Assembly (NCBI GenBank): GCA_949752745.1 | Contig: OX457034.1 | Coordinates: 848,493 to 912,492 of the forward strand | Direction: 5' to 3' | Length of the DNA: 64,000 nucleotides | DNA from: Protula sp. h YS-2021 | Taxonomy: Eukaryota > Annelida > Polychaeta > Sabellida > Serpulidae | Shown here: one piece after another, positions 46,256-60,234 of the stretch | Layout of the letters: each line of letters opens with the position of its first letter | How positions within the stretch are numbered: position 1 is the stretch's first letter | Translations under genes and position numbers: made by a program | The notes under the pieces: model-generated | Databases searched by the model: none | What the model saw: only the letters and a program-made list of their open reading frames with translations | Told to the model about the DNA's origin: nothing

Positions 46256-47353
46256 GATAAGGCGGTATTCGAGCAACAAAGTGATTACTTAACAACAGCT
46301 GAAAATTTGACCTTTGAAACGACTATAAAATCAGAATAAAAGGTAATCTAAGCAAAGAAATCAAATGTTGAAGTCACTTGTTGAACCACGCTTAACAAAT
46401 CAATCCATGGCCAAACAACTCAACATATCAGCACCCTCAAGAAACAGAAGAAGTCCTTTGCCAGATATAAAATTGGCATTTTAAAATTTTGTGCGAGCTG
46501 CCTGATAAGGATGTAGAGACAATTTGGATGTTAAAAGAAATCCATGGTGATGAAGCATTGTGCTAATGTGTTTCCCATGTCAACACTGCTAGTCCAAACG
46601 AACTATATTGTGTTTTGGGATTTGTTGTGATTGATACTTATGACCACCATTGTTGCGCGTGTAGTCGTGGTCTGTATTTGTGACATTTCATATGCCTTTA
46701 TGGTTAATTAGTTTAGTTTAAGAAAAAGACAACAAATCTAAAAACTTTGTGATCACCACTGTTGTGCAAGTAGCCTTAACTGTGATAAAAAACACAGTAA
46801 AGTATTGGCAATATAGATGATATTATTATTAGTAATTATTGCATTTTGCTAGTTACAATTTTAAAAGGCTAGTATGTTCTATGCTGTATGCATATTATAC
46901 AAAGTTTTGTAGAACAAGTTCCATTCGACTTGCCAAAATTGCTGGTACAAATCGACTTATGAAATATGAACACCGTTGGTGTGCAAGTAATTATGCTATG
47001 CAAAAACGAATTTCAGCTAGAATATAAAAGTGTTTTCAGGGGCGTCAAATGTCTCCCCCCACTTTAAAATGAGCACCACCGTCACTGCTTTGCAGAATAT
47101 TGTGGCTTTTTTTTTTAAATAGAAGAAATGCATTTATTCTTTTCTGTAAATTCAGTTTCATGTGAAGAGCATTATTGGCCCTCACTTCACTAATGACACT
47201 GATTTTATTTGTTTATTTGTTTATTTCTGTAAATATGTACAAAATAATTGTGCCATTTTTTTAAATGTTTCTTTCTTTTATTTTGTAGTGTATTTTGTGA
47301 AATAATTATTATTATGATTTCAAGGCGTAATTACACTGCAAATCTCCACCATA

Positions 47354-47938
47354 TGAAGTACACCTCTGTGAGCCGTTTTTGACTCACAGCGGGGCACTTC
47401 CTTATAAATTAAAAAGAATGATTAAATGAAATAACAAGTGTTTATTGATATAAATATACTAAGTGCAGTGGGGTGTACCGGGGTCTATTACGCCAAGAAA
47501 AGCATTTTGGTTATTAGACTTAAGAACGATAGTCAAGTACCATACATGATCGGATATCCACAACATAACATATATCCGAGTTTATAATTAATATAATTTC
47601 TCAATCAACGTTTTATCATTCAGATATGCGCTTCTAGATTCTCCCGTATATTATTTTCCATAGCTTATATACTTGTAGATCCTAACAAAGACACTTATTA
47701 TAAGAGTGGGTAACAAACAGGTGACAACAATCAAAGGAGTAACAAAAGGGGTTTTACAATTATAAACATACCATAACTATTATAACAATAGAAATACCAT
47801 TATAGTAATTCCTATGAGCATGCATTATTTAGGGACGACGCGACATATATATAATTAACAATTAAACAAAACGGAGGATTATAATTACTCTAATCCCATT
47901 GATAATTGTCTGTTGGCACAAGAATTGAGTGCACAACA
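47354..47938 (-). repeat. 5' LTR of the Ty3/Gypsy element
   Basis: 585 bases ending (plus strand) GTGCACAACA at 47938. It should contain the promoter for minus-strand transcription. It differs from the other LTR at one position (47536). Confidence 0.96.
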
Positions 47939-47942
47939 TAAT

Positions 47943-50900
47943 TATGGAGAAAAAAGCATTCACAATTATTTAGAACAATCGCTATTTCACAACACTTTTG
48001 CCACTTTCCCTAAAGAAATGCATTTGTCTTCAAAGTACTCAAAGTAAATTACTTTGTTCATTAGTTATTATTTTTATACGTGTTTATTTCTTTATAATAG
48101 TTTTCTGTTGCTAAAAAAAGCTAGCTTTGCACCATCACAATCATTCTTCTTATCAGACTATCTTCCCTTAAAAATAGATTTTTGGTGCTTAATAGCTTGC
48201 TCCGCACCATCTTAGCCGTTCTGTTGTTCCTATGTTTTTCATAATAAATCAGACTAACACCTGATGTTTGGCCCGTATGCTTGAAAAATATTAACTGATG
48301 AGAGTGTAGAATCAGCGCTTCTTATATACTTGCTGGGAGGCAGCAACCCTGCCATTTATCATTCAATCAATCAGAGTGTGTCGCACCTAAATTAAGAATC
48401 AATTTGAAAATACCTTGCCAAAAACGTGGTTTTTAAACCATCGCAAACTCGTTCACAAAAAGGCATTATGAGTTGTAATTAATGTTACTTCTAAATACTT
48501 AAAAATAAATAAAAGGTTTCTGTTAAATGGCACAAAATTTTGCAGAACTCAGAATTTGACACGAACTTTCAAAAACAAAATATTACCATATACACAATCT
48601 TGGCAGTTTCTACATAATGCTGTGTGAAACTTGAAATTTTGATGCAAATTTCGTAAGAAATCCGATAAACTTAACATATAAGTAAATTCTTAGATGTCGT
48701 AAAAGCCGCGAAAAGATCTAAAACAAACTACAGACTAATGCTATTGCGTTTCCTACGGAAAGATCCATTTAGAAAAACTGACGATCCATCAGTTTAAATT
48801 TTAGTCTACTCTTGCTGTCTGTTATTATTATTGTCTATTTAACTGATTTTTTTTCCATTCCAAAGCCGAATGATTTACCTATAACAGAAAAGTCAGTGCT
48901 TATTTACGCCTTGCAGCCAACCTGTCTGAGTTTCTCCTTGTTCGTGACTATTTTGTATTGAAAGTTGTCTTGTCTTGCTAACTACTGAAAATGGAAACCC
49001 TACAAGTGGCGAGACAATTAAAGATAAACCTCTTCATATCGCCCATGGGGTTGTTTTATTTGAACAAAAAGATATGTCATGAACTCGAGCTTAAACTTAT
49101 TATATACACATTTTCTTTCATTAAAGCTCCCGCCTGATGTGACTTATTTTTAAACCTTCGCAGACAGAACTACATATGATTAACGTACATACAATAAAAG
49201 CACTTTTATAATAAAAATTGTCAACAAAACGAAGCCATACCAAGAAACAAAAACAAAAGTGGGGCTTACGTAATTCATATTTGAAAATGTGCAAAATCCA
49301 ATAAAACTATTCTGGAAGCAACTGAAGATAGTAAGCATGTAACAATACAAATCTGAGTTGTGCACAATCGCAATTGAGGATATCAATATTATATCTGAGC
49401 AGTATACAAGTGCAAACTACAACTAGAAGCTCATTCCGCTAGCGAAATGTTAAACACTTGACAAAACTTAAAACGCAAAAATACTGGCTTCAATGGGTTA
49501 TTTCTTGAATAATATATTGCAAACAACACAGCTTGAATACGTCTTATAAGCCGAGTAGTGTTTAGTTTCTGTTGACTTAAGGTTTTATTGACTGATCTAG
49601 CATACACAGTGAGAGCTCGCACAAAGCTCACTGAGCAACTGTGTGTGATGTGGCTTAAATGCTACGCATTAACTTGCAAAAAATACACTCTTTTCACATG
49701 GCATTTTAACAAAGAAAACGAAATCAAAGACGGAAATAAAAAGTGACATGCACATGTTCAGATCAAACTCTTCATAAGTCCCAAGTTTCATGGTCGTAGG
49801 GCCCATAGTGTCAGAGAAGAAGAAGACACAAAAAATCGGAAAAAGTGTCAAGAAGAAAAAAAAAAGGACGAATTTTGCTCGCATAATTTCATATAACTCT
49901 TGCAAGCCAAAGGCTTGTCAAGTGTTAATTATGAGAGGAATAGTGATTTTATCAATTCTAACATTATATACAGCCAAGCTGATAGCAATGATATAGGATG
50001 GCTGAATCGGTGGTTTTGTTATAAAAGACCAATTTGTCATGGGTTTCAACTTAACTTTCAAACCCATAAATTAAAATTTCACGTATATAAAACTATTGCT
50101 CAGCGTTTTGTGTTTTTTTATCAAAACCTTAACCACACTACTACTTATGATTAATTATGCATGCAATTAAAGTACTTAAGCACTTGAAATTGACAACTCC
50201 TGAGCATTATAAATAATATAATTAACTTTTGTATATTTTAGGTAATATAAGTAAGGAAACAAATTCTAAAATTCTTCTTTAAAGCGTTAAACTGTCCTGT
50301 CAGATGGTCTTTTGCATAAACAGTGACAAAACTGACCTCAAATAAATCCGCGTAATGAGTTATTTGATTTTAGTGCAAGATGTTTTTTCTGTAGCGATTT
50401 ATCTGCAGAATATATGGGACTCTGTTCATGGTTTGATATATGCTATCTGCGCTCATTGTTTCACATAGTTGCTTAAAATACTATCTCTATACTCGCATAA
50501 AAAATTCGTATTATTGAGATCTATAGATTCGCTTACAAACATGTCATATTCCGTCTCGAAAAACATCGATTCAGTGTTTTCGCAAAATAAAATAGGCATT
50601 TCTTTCAGAAATCAAAGTTGAAATGTGCATCAGAACATTGATGCGTTGCTTTCTATTGCCGCAAAATGATCTGAGTGCTGTCAATCTACCCTAGCACTTT
50701 TTCATTCAATAACTTCTGCCATATGTACCTATAATCTTTCTATAAGTTAATTAATTGCATGATGGCATAGTATTTCATCTTAGCAAAAAGAGAAGCACTA
50801 TTATCCTACATAATTTAGTCAAAATATTCAACAAAGCTTTATTTCAAGTTGTCAAATTCGCAATGCTGATCTTTCGGGTAAAACATCTTGTACATATTGA

Positions 50901-53600
50901 AGCCACTGCTGTTTGTGTTAATGTCGACATAATTACCCTTATCGATAAAACTACAATTACAGGAATAATATACAGTAAATAACGGAACTTTGAACGTGTT
51001 GACAATTGACAGTTAATCCTCATAGTTGAATATTAAATTACTAGCCCTGTCCTACAACTTGGGGAGGTGTTTGGGTAAAGGTTTCAATGCCCAAGTCTAA
51101 ATATTTTCTTTTCATAATTAAAATTATTTGTCCTTAAACCATGAGGCTCACTATGTGAGATTAAGACTGATTTTCGGTAGTTGTATGTTAATTGGACACT
51201 GAACACCTATGGTCATATTTTAAAGAGTAAGTGCAATTTCATTTTTCATTTTTCAATTTTAAGCGAAGTTTGACAATAAAGTCCCTAGTGGGAACAAAAC
51301 AAGAATGAAGTGGAATTTCGTACCTATAAAACCCAGTAATATCAGCAACCACAATGGATATCGTAGTCAGGTGCTCATTTGAGGGGCAGTTCTCAACAAT
51401 ACCTTGGTCTCCATCGATAGATAGCTTGAAACTGTATTTAAGATTTATTGCAGAGCAATGGTTCCATTACCGTGTGTTTCTGTTGAACTGTATCGTTGTA
51501 CAATGGTGCAGTAAGTCGACTCCGAAATTGCACACTGCAAACACGACATAGCGATGCAGAATACTCCTACAGTAATGCTACTGCAGTCGACTCGACGATC
51601 TCCTGTGAATACATGGAATGAAAACACAACAATTCGACAAACTGTATCTCTTACAATGCAATGGTGTGGGAGAAGGAAAACAGAGCAAGTGGAGAGTATT
51701 TTCCTAAATGCCAGGAAAGAACTTATAGTTCCGGTGTGTGCTGCTAACAAGTTGCAAGCCTCTCTCGATGAACGAACTACAAGTATGCAAACAGAGAAAC
51801 AGTGTGAAGTACAAATCACCCTGTAGAGTTGTTCTAAACGATTGAAAAATGAGAACCCAGTTTGTAAAACAAATCGTGGAATCAGAAAACGTAATCCATA
51901 ACACAGAGAATGGTGCAGGCATGAAAATACCACATTGTCCAAAGTTTCAAGATATCCTCAATATATCTTAAAAACCAGACAGACATGTTTAAATTATCCC
52001 AACTTAAAAAAAAATGATGGCAGTGTTACGGCAATTTGGAAAGAAGAGTCACTTGTTTATTGTTTAGTAACAGTGATTGTGGTTGCAAACACAGATATAC
52101 ACAGCATGCTCTTCTTTGGACCAAGGTCAAAATTGCTCATTGAAGTCGAACGAAAACAGATGCAAATCTCGCTGATAAATATCAGATGTAATCCCAATTG
52201 GCGGCTAATTTGCAACCACCAATTGTATGATGATATTCTCCTATAATTATGACCCACATTGGTTACATCCACTTTCTTCTAATATTTTCTGCAGCTGCTA
52301 GTTCCACATAAAACACTTAACTGACCATTTAGATTGAATGTTTCGTGATCAATTAGGAAATAAGCGGTGCTGAAAAATAGCAAACCGCAGATAACTTCTA
52401 CACTATAAAAATATCTTGAAAATATGTGTGATGTCTTGGAGAGAATTTAGGATTTTTTATTTTGTTCCCCTACTAACTTTTCTTTTGAAAGAAGCATTAG
52501 GAACTATTATAAAATCTTTTTGCATGAAATTTTGATGCTAAGAAAGTGCCTTTCAAGTTTCTGAACTGATTATTTTGTTTGTTTTTTTTTTTCGATTTTA
52601 CGCAAATAATATAGCACGGACGTCTATTAATACTGAGCTTATGTAATTTGTATTTATCAACTCAGCGTATGGTTATTCCTTTTAGGTTCAATAATCTTAT
52701 TAAAACGTTTCATCAAGAAGTTTAATATGCAATTGCAGCATTAAAAAAATAGGTTTTGTTGAACAAACACTTTAAAACAAGTACTTTATTAACAAGGTTC
52801 CTTATTTTCTTTGTTGAATTTTACAAAATGCCCTAAAAATAACACATATTTACAATTTGAAGGTAATTATTTCGTTCCGAATAAAAAATAGGCAGACGAT
52901 GTCTATTTTGCAGCTACAGGATCACCCAAATAGGATTTACTGAACAAACATTTTAAAGCAAAGAATTTGCAAACTTGAAAGATCTGTGTGATAAAGCAGA
53001 TGATGCTTGGATATTGCGCAATTGTCGACAGTTTACTTTACATTAAATAAAATATCCAATGTTGAAAATACTTTGTAAATAGGCATCTAAACACCCATCT
53101 AAAACAGTATTGTAATAACCTAGATGGCAAAGATGTTAAACTTCGAATTTTAAAGTTTTTAAAAATAAATCTGAAATACGAGTAGGACGAATACATGATA
53201 ACAGATATTGAATTTCACGATGCCCTTGCATGTTAATAATCTTATTAGTAATGAAAAAATATAAAATGATGAAACAAATACTTCGGTCCAAAACTAAAGA
53301 AAGTTTATTTTGTTTAAGTTTCTCCATTAACATTACTGAACTGACCACGACGCCTAGCAGGTTTGCTTGGACAGAAACTATTAAACCAACTAAAACGCTT
53401 CATGGGAAAGGGAAGAGTACACTAATATAACTACTTGACAAGTCCATAGCTAAAACAAATACTCAGAATAGTATCATTTAGGTGAAACGAATTTAAGGCC
53501 AATTGATTCTTGAAATTGGTGTCAGCGTCCAAAAGAGCTATTTGGGACTAATTGTCAAAGCTACGATTTTCTGTTTCATGTCCATTTGTTTTCTTTATTT
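47943..53600. other. AT-rich spacer, no confident gene
   Basis: No recognised protein, RNA gene or tandem array. An open frame of 165 codons on the minus strand at 51445-51942, and shorter plus frames opposite it, have no recognisable domain. Some AT-rich segments near 52750 and 52930 resemble each other weakly. Confidence 0.4.
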
Positions 53601-53628
53601 ATGGCTAGTGGCATTTTCAGTGTTATGG

Positions 53629-53642
53629 TCGCCATCTTTTTT
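53629..53642 (-). promoter_or_regulatory. YY1-like AAGATGGCGAC motif upstream of TSC22D
   Basis: GTCGCCATCTTTTT on the plus strand is the reverse complement of the AAGATGGCG core that often lies just downstream of metazoan transcription starts. It sits about 200 bases before the TSC22D start codon. It is a motif match only. Confidence 0.3.
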
Positions 53643-53841
53643 TGAAGTGGAGAAGGAGGTTTCCAGTTAGGTGTTTTCTCCGTATAGCTTCAAATTCGAA
53701 AAGAAAGGACAAAGGTCCGGCACAGATATTCAACAAATCAACATGGTCTTTGTTTTTGTGCTGTTGTATGAAACATGGATGTGTGGATCGCGAGTTACGA
53801 GCTAATTTTAGCAGCTTTTCGAGTGACAGCCGTCTGTCAGT

Positions 53842-55340
53842 ATGGCTGAAAACCAGGTCAGTGCGGAAAAAATGGCCGTAAGTGCAGTTGACCACGCTCC
53901 AGTTTCCAAACACAACGACTTTCAGTCAGCAGAGACTGATCTGGATAGAAAGGCTAGTGTTGAATTAAATCCTAAGAAAAAATCGTGCTTTCAAATTACG
54001 AGGGTAATAACAAAAAGTGGCGGAAGTGATCAAGCAGACGGTGATGTCGATGACGATTTTGATGAAACCAACACAGAAGAAGTAAGTTCTGTATCGTTCG
54101 ACGCATCTAAAACCAACGACACTGATTTTGATCAGCATTCTGAGGACACCTTATCCGCGCATAGTATTCCTGTGGGGAATGAAGAGTTCATTAGGGATTT
54201 GAACAAATCAAATATACCTTCCTCAACGCCACAAGCGAACAGTCTGCACCATGACGCTTCGGTGCTAATATCAAACCACGAGTACAGCGGTATTTCAACC
54301 AACACTACCATCGATGCGCGGCCTTCTGCGCAAGCCTCTGATGTGGTGGTGACATCACAAGAGCATGCGCACGTCGCGTCTCAGCCCCCAGTTCAAAATA
54401 AAGAAAAACCCAGTGAATCGAGGTTCAAAGTAGTAAAGATAGAAAGCAAGGAACCGTTTAGAAGAGGTAGGTGGTCTTGTCAAGATTTTCTAGACCCGCC
54501 TTCTAGTGATAAAGCCGAAAAAACGATTGAGGAATTAGGATCACACGGATCTGGGAATTCCAGCACGGCTAGTTCGGTACATTATATCCCAGGTGTTGAT
54601 GAACCGTCGCGAAATCCTTTGGCAGATAGCCAAAATGGCGATTATAGTACACAGTCTCAGTCTGTGTTTCCCAATGGTTCACATATCGGGAAAAGCTCTC
54701 CGATGCCTTCGCAACATATTCCAGCCCAAGTGCCAAGTTCAATGACACAGACTCATATGCAAAATATCTTGCCGCCGTCTGATATGGGAAACCAGTACGG
54801 CCAAACGTCAGCTCGACAACAAGGGGCTATGATAAATGGGCAACAAGCTCAAAGCCAACAGTCTTTCAGCCAGGCAAATATACCGCCTCATTCTTCTTCG
54901 CAAGCAGTTCAACCAAATTCAGTTCAAACTGAAAAAGGACCGGACTATATTCCGCCACAGTCTGATTATATTCCAACAACACCTAGACACCAGAATGCTC
55001 AAACAACTCAAGAGACTGCCATATCGCAGCAAATTCAGTCTTCAACAAGTCAAGAATTCAACAAAGTTCCACAAAGTTTCAGAACTCAAGCAGTGGATGT
55101 TAGAAGTAGTAATGCTAGTAGTGAAAGTGTGCATGCTGCTAAGGGTGATTACACCTCACAAGATAGAGGGTATGCGCCCACAGGGGGAGTTGATAAACAA
55201 GCTGATAATGCAGAACAAGAGTCGATAGATCGGAACTCTTCTCTCAAAGCAACAAACACAAATCACCCGTTTTTGGCCCAGCCTTTGCTGGCGGAGATGG
55301 TATCTGCAAGAATCAGTCACAGTGATAAGGATGATGAAAG
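53842..55340 (+). CDS. TSC22 domain family protein, long isoform first coding exon (3'-partial)
   Basis: The exon opens at ATG 53842 and ends at 55340 with donor GAAAG then GTAGGT (phase 2), encoding about 499 residues. Two conserved long-isoform motifs are present: KKKSCFQITRV (residues 45-55) followed by an acidic DDDFDETNTEEVSS stretch, and SRFKVVKIESKEPFRRGRW (193-211) continuing SCQDFLD. Together they identify the TSC22D1/2/4-Drosophila bunched A group. The rest is a Ser/Gln-rich disordered region. The TSC box and leucine zipper of this family sit in short downstream exons; I do not find them before 64000, so the intron is at least 8.6 kb. Long TSC22D proteins act in growth, osmotic-stress and WNK/NRBP1 signalling. 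Calling a single vertebrate orthologue is not justified. Confidence 0.92.
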
Positions 55341-56079
55341 GTAGGTTCAAAACTTAAGGTTATGTTATTAAGATTGTCAACAGGCAATATTTATTTAAGC
55401 CTGTTTATAGTCAAAATTTGGTTTTGATTTTTAAACAGCTACTCTGAGTGCAAATGTATCAAATTAGCCCTCCAGCTTTGGGCCCGAGAGAGAGAAAGAA
55501 CAGGGGGAGTTTATAGGTGTGGATGTTGTCTGTCCGTCCGCCCATCGCTGACTGTGACTCCCGCCGTGGTAACATCTGTCTTGTTTGATATTTGGTATTA
55601 GGATGTCGCACAATAGCGAGTATATGCACTTTTATTTTGACCATGAACCAATTTCAACTTCAAAATGGCTGGGGGCTGTGCTCACAAAGTCACATGGCTT
55701 GTTTGTATAATTGCTATATATACAGAGAAACTTGTTAATTGTGTCTGGCAATTATATCTTGAGTTCTTATTCACCCCACTTCTTGCGGAGAAAGCTTGTT
55801 TACCCGTCTGATTATTGATTCGTTTTTGAGTAAACACAATGACAATGAATTCCCAAAGGAGCTGGTTTTTAGGCCAAAGTGCCCAAGTATTGTGTTTGAG
55901 TTAACCTATTTTATTGCAGTTAATTGTAGGCCATTATGATTATGGGTTAGCCATACAGGGTTTTTGCTCAGCTTTAACAGTTGATAGCACTGAAAGGTGG
56001 CAAACAGATGTGGGTATAGAGGTGGTGGACAGGGATGTTTCAATTTGTAGAAGAGACAGGGAGAGATCTCAAATTTTTC

Positions 56080-56117
<38 letters not shown>

Positions 56118-56930
56118 AGGAAGAAATTTCTTGCTGCCGAAACGAATGTTTTCAGCTGCTTTCAAATATTTCCTGAGTTTATAAAGAAACAGAGTAGTGT
56201 GGAGCTAAAAAGTAACAAAAATTTTCTTTGTACAAATGTTTCCGTGGCTGTCTTTAACAATAGGTACTGATGCAGAGATTGTAGGTGACAAAAATAAGCC
56301 CGTTAAAGGTGAATATGCCTGTTCTCATCTAACCCTCGTTGACCCCCAAACTCTTAATTTTGTGGCATTATAATCAGTCAGTGACTCCATTATTGTTCTG
56401 TAAGTGTTATTTTCCATTTGTTCGAATTAATTCTATGACATGATGTTTCCGATTTTCACTAAATAATACTGCGTTTTTCCTTTTTAGAATGATCAGTCTG
56501 TCATTGATCATGTGCGTCATTGATCACGTGACGCTTAACCTGTTTTTTTTTTTCAGTTGTTGAAAGTTGCATCTGCTGTCAGTGAATTGGTGACTTGGCT
56601 AGCTTTCAAATTAATTTACCCAGCATTTGACGAGATGAGTCAGTGAGAAATAGTGTTAATGCGAATTTGTGTCACCATATATACGTATAGACAAATGGAG
56701 GGATTATGGTCTTGTTTTTCGCCAGTCCCTCGTAAGCTGTTTCCATTGATTATTTTACATGTGTTTATGCGTCAGCCTGGTATGAAGAAAGCAACTTGGT
56801 CGTTCAGATGCGGAAGCCGATCAACTTCTTTTCCCCTTAAAAAAAAATGTTGGCCGTTGACGGGCAGCATTGTTGGACGTTAGCGACAACTACATGCGTT
56901 TAGTCGGCCTGCTTTTCCTTTCACTTACTT
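55341..56930. other. TSC22D intron, part 1
   Basis: No TSC box seen. A (GA)n run lies at about 56080-56114. A block at about 55470-55690 contains GTCTGTCCGTCCGCCCATCG, a motif also present in opposite sense near 11835-11860, suggesting a dispersed repeat. Alternative first exons for short TSC22D isoforms could lie here, but I cannot identify any. Confidence 0.4.
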
Positions 56931-56933
56931 GTA

Positions 56934-57130
56934 CAGGGTTCGCGTTGGCAGGATTTTTGTCCACTTTTTGGGCATTTTTTTTTTACGAAATGACTCACTT
57001 TGTCGGAACCCACCGAGTTTTTCTGGACCCAACTGAGTCACACTTTCCTTTTTTTTTTCACTCAACTTTCCTGAGAACCCAGCGCGAACCTTTTTTGACT
57101 CACTTTCCTGAGAACCCAGCGCGAACCCTG
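56934..57130. mobile_element. MITE-like element, CAGGGTTCGCG family (copy 2)
   Basis: Begins CAGGGTTCGCGTTGG and ends CCCAGCGCGAACCCTG, flanked on both sides by CTTGTA (56928-56933 and 57131-57136), a clean 6-base target duplication. The right end is internally duplicated (two copies of CCTGAGAACCCAGCGCGAAC), making this copy longer than its relatives. Confidence 0.85.
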
Positions 57131-58187
57131 CTTGTAGGTGTTTTCAATAGGGTGTCTTGGTACAAATGATCCGAAATGGTACCAATCGCCCTGGTACATA
57201 AGATCCGCGGTGCAAAACATCCAGAATTCGTCAGTGGCCTTGGGCCAGAAAGTGAGTCCGCCGGCCAAAGTAAAGGAAAGTTTTGAAACGACAAAAAAAG
57301 AACTGTCTGAGTGAGTGAGAGAGAGAGAGAGGTCGCAAATTTGGTTAGAGTCAAGCCGGATTTGAGGGCGAAGGGATTGGTCTGTGTGAATCGTTTCTGT
57401 TCGTGCGATGACGCACGGCGATTGCTCATTCTGTCATGTGTTAATGGCATGCTGTCTGTCCAGGGTTCACAACAAAACTGTTTTTCTTTTAATTGCCTGG
57501 GCCAGGTAGAAGTTTTGAGCGAAGTTTATTTCCAAGCTGAGGTTATTCAAGCTTATTCTTTTAGATTAGACACTTAAAAAATGCCTGAATCGGCTCTTCG
57601 TGATGAATCAAGCTGTGCGATAAAATTAAAATTTTATTTATTGGGCAAACCTAAGAAGGGTTTTTTTCGCAAGATTCCGGGTTCTGCTAAATATTGTGAT
57701 TACAGACGGCAAAGTCTTGCGTTTGTTCATGTGATGATGTAACCGGTGGCGAATCTGAAGGTAGTACATTTCAAAGCGAGATTCTGCTAAAGCAACATTC
57801 ACAAAAAAAAAAACGCGTATTTTTTTTTATCTTTTTCCATCGTCACCAAACTATTTGTAACAAGGTCAAAGATGTACTTTTGTTAATTTATGTGTAAGCG
57901 TGTTTAAATATATATCACGAAAAAAACCCTACAAACCTGGGAAGTTACAAGCCGAATATACACGGACAAACGCATCGCGCTCTACAACCAAGTTTTTTGT
58001 GTCTGAGTTTTAATTAATAATTAATTAATTCATCCGCGACCGTTTCCCTGCCTGGAAGCCATTTTGCTCAGATTTTCCCTGTTAAACTCACCGTAGCACC
58101 CCCTGCGTTCCCTCCCCGCCAGATTTTAGTGCGTATGGAAAATACACGCATCATAAGAGAATCTGCAATTGAAACTATCGCTTCATT

Positions 58188-58222
<35 letters not shown>

Positions 58223-58635
58223 GAGAATCGCCGGATTTTTCGTGTTGCGGAAGCAGGTCATTTACTTTTGATGTATCAAAAACTCTCAGCACTCTGTCTG
58301 AAGTAGCGCAAGTCTGGGGCCACTTATTCGGAACTTTTACCAAAACCACACATTATTTATCATGAGATTGTACTGCACGTGACGTAAAACTTCTTTAACA
58401 AATGCTATAAAAACTGTCTTGGCTCTTATGAGTAATGTTTTCAAAAATGTCGAGTATGTGCGAAAACACTTCCAGCTTGTTTAGTCTTTGTATCTGGCTT
58501 GTTTCACTTCGCGCCCAGTGTTTTTTGGAGTAGATGCCTGAAAACGAGGCAAACATGAAGATGGTTTTACACATGTTTGACTTTGTTTTTGTTTGTTTTC
58601 AGACTAGCCTTGTCTAATCCCATCACTTTTTGTCC
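57131..58635. other. TSC22D intron, part 2
   Basis: No exon recognised. A (GA)n stretch lies at about 57310-57332 and a T tract of about 30 bases at 58190-58220. Confidence 0.4.
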
Positions 58636-58639
58636 TCTT

Positions 58640-59060
58640 ATTGTTTTATGTGAAGACCATTATTTAAGCATATGTGAAGACCAATTTTGTAAGCATGTGT
58701 GAGGACAATTGTGTAAGCATGTATGACGGTTATCATTTAAGCATGATTGGAGACCATTGTTTAAGCAGATGTGAAGACCATTATTTAAGCATATGTGAAG
58801 ACCATTATGTAAGCATGTGTGAAGACCATTATTTAAGCATTTGTGAAGACCATTATGTAAGCATGTGTGAAGACCATTATTTAAGCATATGTGAAGACCG
58901 TTATTTAAGCATATGTGAAGACCATTATGTAAGCATGTGTGTGGACCATTATTTAAGCATATGTGAAGACCATTATTTAAGCATTTGTGACGACCATTAC
59001 TTAAACATTTGTATGTGAAGACCATTATTTAAGCATATGTGAAGACCATTATGTAAGCAG
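58640..59060. repeat. 24-base minisatellite (GAAGACCATTATTTAAGCAT)
   Basis: About seventeen units of 24 bases with TTAAGCATATGTGAAGACCA and TGTAAGCATGTGTGAAGACC variants. The 24-base period leaves frames open on both strands, which explains the small open frames here. Confidence 0.92.
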
Positions 59061-60234
59061 GGGTTTTGTTTGCCGGACATTTGGACTAGAGCAAGTCGCG
59101 CACCCCCTGGTGAGAGCGCGAGAATTTCTCAGGCGGGCGCGAGATTCTAAGTCCTTAACCTCGACCAGTGTTTCAGTTTTTTTAATTTTCTTAATTTTTT
59201 GACGATACCAGATGCGCAGGGATTCTGCTCCTCTCTCTTTGCTGTCATAATCATGATCAGCATCAATCCATCGCAGTGCTTTAGATTCATGTAGTTCATT
59301 TTTATTTCGATTGATCGGTTACCCTTTTATAATCGATTCCTACCACTAAAAATAACCAATATTTATATGTGTGTAGATAGCGATGGCAGTAAAACCGTCG
59401 CAAGCGCAATTTTTGCTGTCTTTACGCAACATTATGTAGTTTTTAAACTGCGCCTGAAGGCAGCTTGAGTTTTTAGCCACTGTGAAAAATGTATATTTTT
59501 ATAATGTATATATAGACAGTTCTGCTGTAAAACCGTTGCCTGATTACTTTGTGAGATACTGCAGCTAAAATATGGGTTCGAAAACGCCAATGAAAAAGGC
59601 ATTTGCTGTTTCCGAATATTTCGGGGTGAAACTAAGATGATTGCCACATGTGAATTGGAGATTTGGAATTCTTTTAGGTGGATGGTTTTACTGTTTTTTT
59701 CTTTTCCTCCCCAAAACATGAAATCGTCCTAGATATGATGGTGTGTGTCTACCACAAAAAAAAAAAAAAAATGTCGAGAGCTTTCGGCACCGTGATGGTG
59801 GCTACGGACTAACATTGTAAGTACAGACAGTGTTAACGTGACTGAAGACCTCTCGGGTTTTCTCCTTCGTTCAAAAAGGACAAAGATCAAGTCGGGTATA
59901 ATTTGGCTTGAAATGTTTTTGCGAAACCTTGAAGTTCATTGCCAGTTTGCATTTAATTCTAGGGCTTTCAGAAAAAGCCTTCGAGTTGAAATGGTAAAAA
60001 GCCAAGCATTTGTGTGTGTATGCAAATTTATGCCCGATTGCGAAGAACAAGGACGTATCGGCTGGGTCGAGTTTTCCATTTGTTTTCGTTCTAGTTACCA
60101 CTCATAAATTACGTGCACCTGGAGTTTATGGGTGTCTTTTCGTAAACTAGGTCTATTTATAGATATTGTGGCACGCTAATCCTGACGATTCCGTGCGTTG
60201 TGCACTGAAAATTGATCAGCTGCATGAAGCAAGG

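Larger units (their letters stand above)
39098..47942 (-). mobile_element. Full-length Ty3/Gypsy LTR retrotransposon with chromodomain
   Basis: The element is bounded by two 585-base LTRs (39102-39686 and 47354-47938), each TGAAG...ACAACA on the plus strand, with a TAAT target duplication at 39098-39101 and 47939-47942. It is transcribed on the minus strand, so the right LTR is 5'. A polypurine tract (AAAGTGGGGGGAGA) abuts the 3' LTR at 39687. A primer-binding-like TGG follows the 5' LTR two bases in. The single gag-pol frame is at 41291-46255. About 1.1 kb of leader and 1.6 kb of 3' non-coding sequence flank it; no env-like gene was seen. The LTRs differ by a single base (39284 C, 47536 A), so the insertion is recent. 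Confidence 0.96.

Noticed and set aside
51445..51942. A 165-codon minus-strand frame
   Set aside because: No recognisable domain, no splice or promoter context, and opposite-strand frames are equally open. Kept only as an unexplained stretch in the AT-rich spacer.
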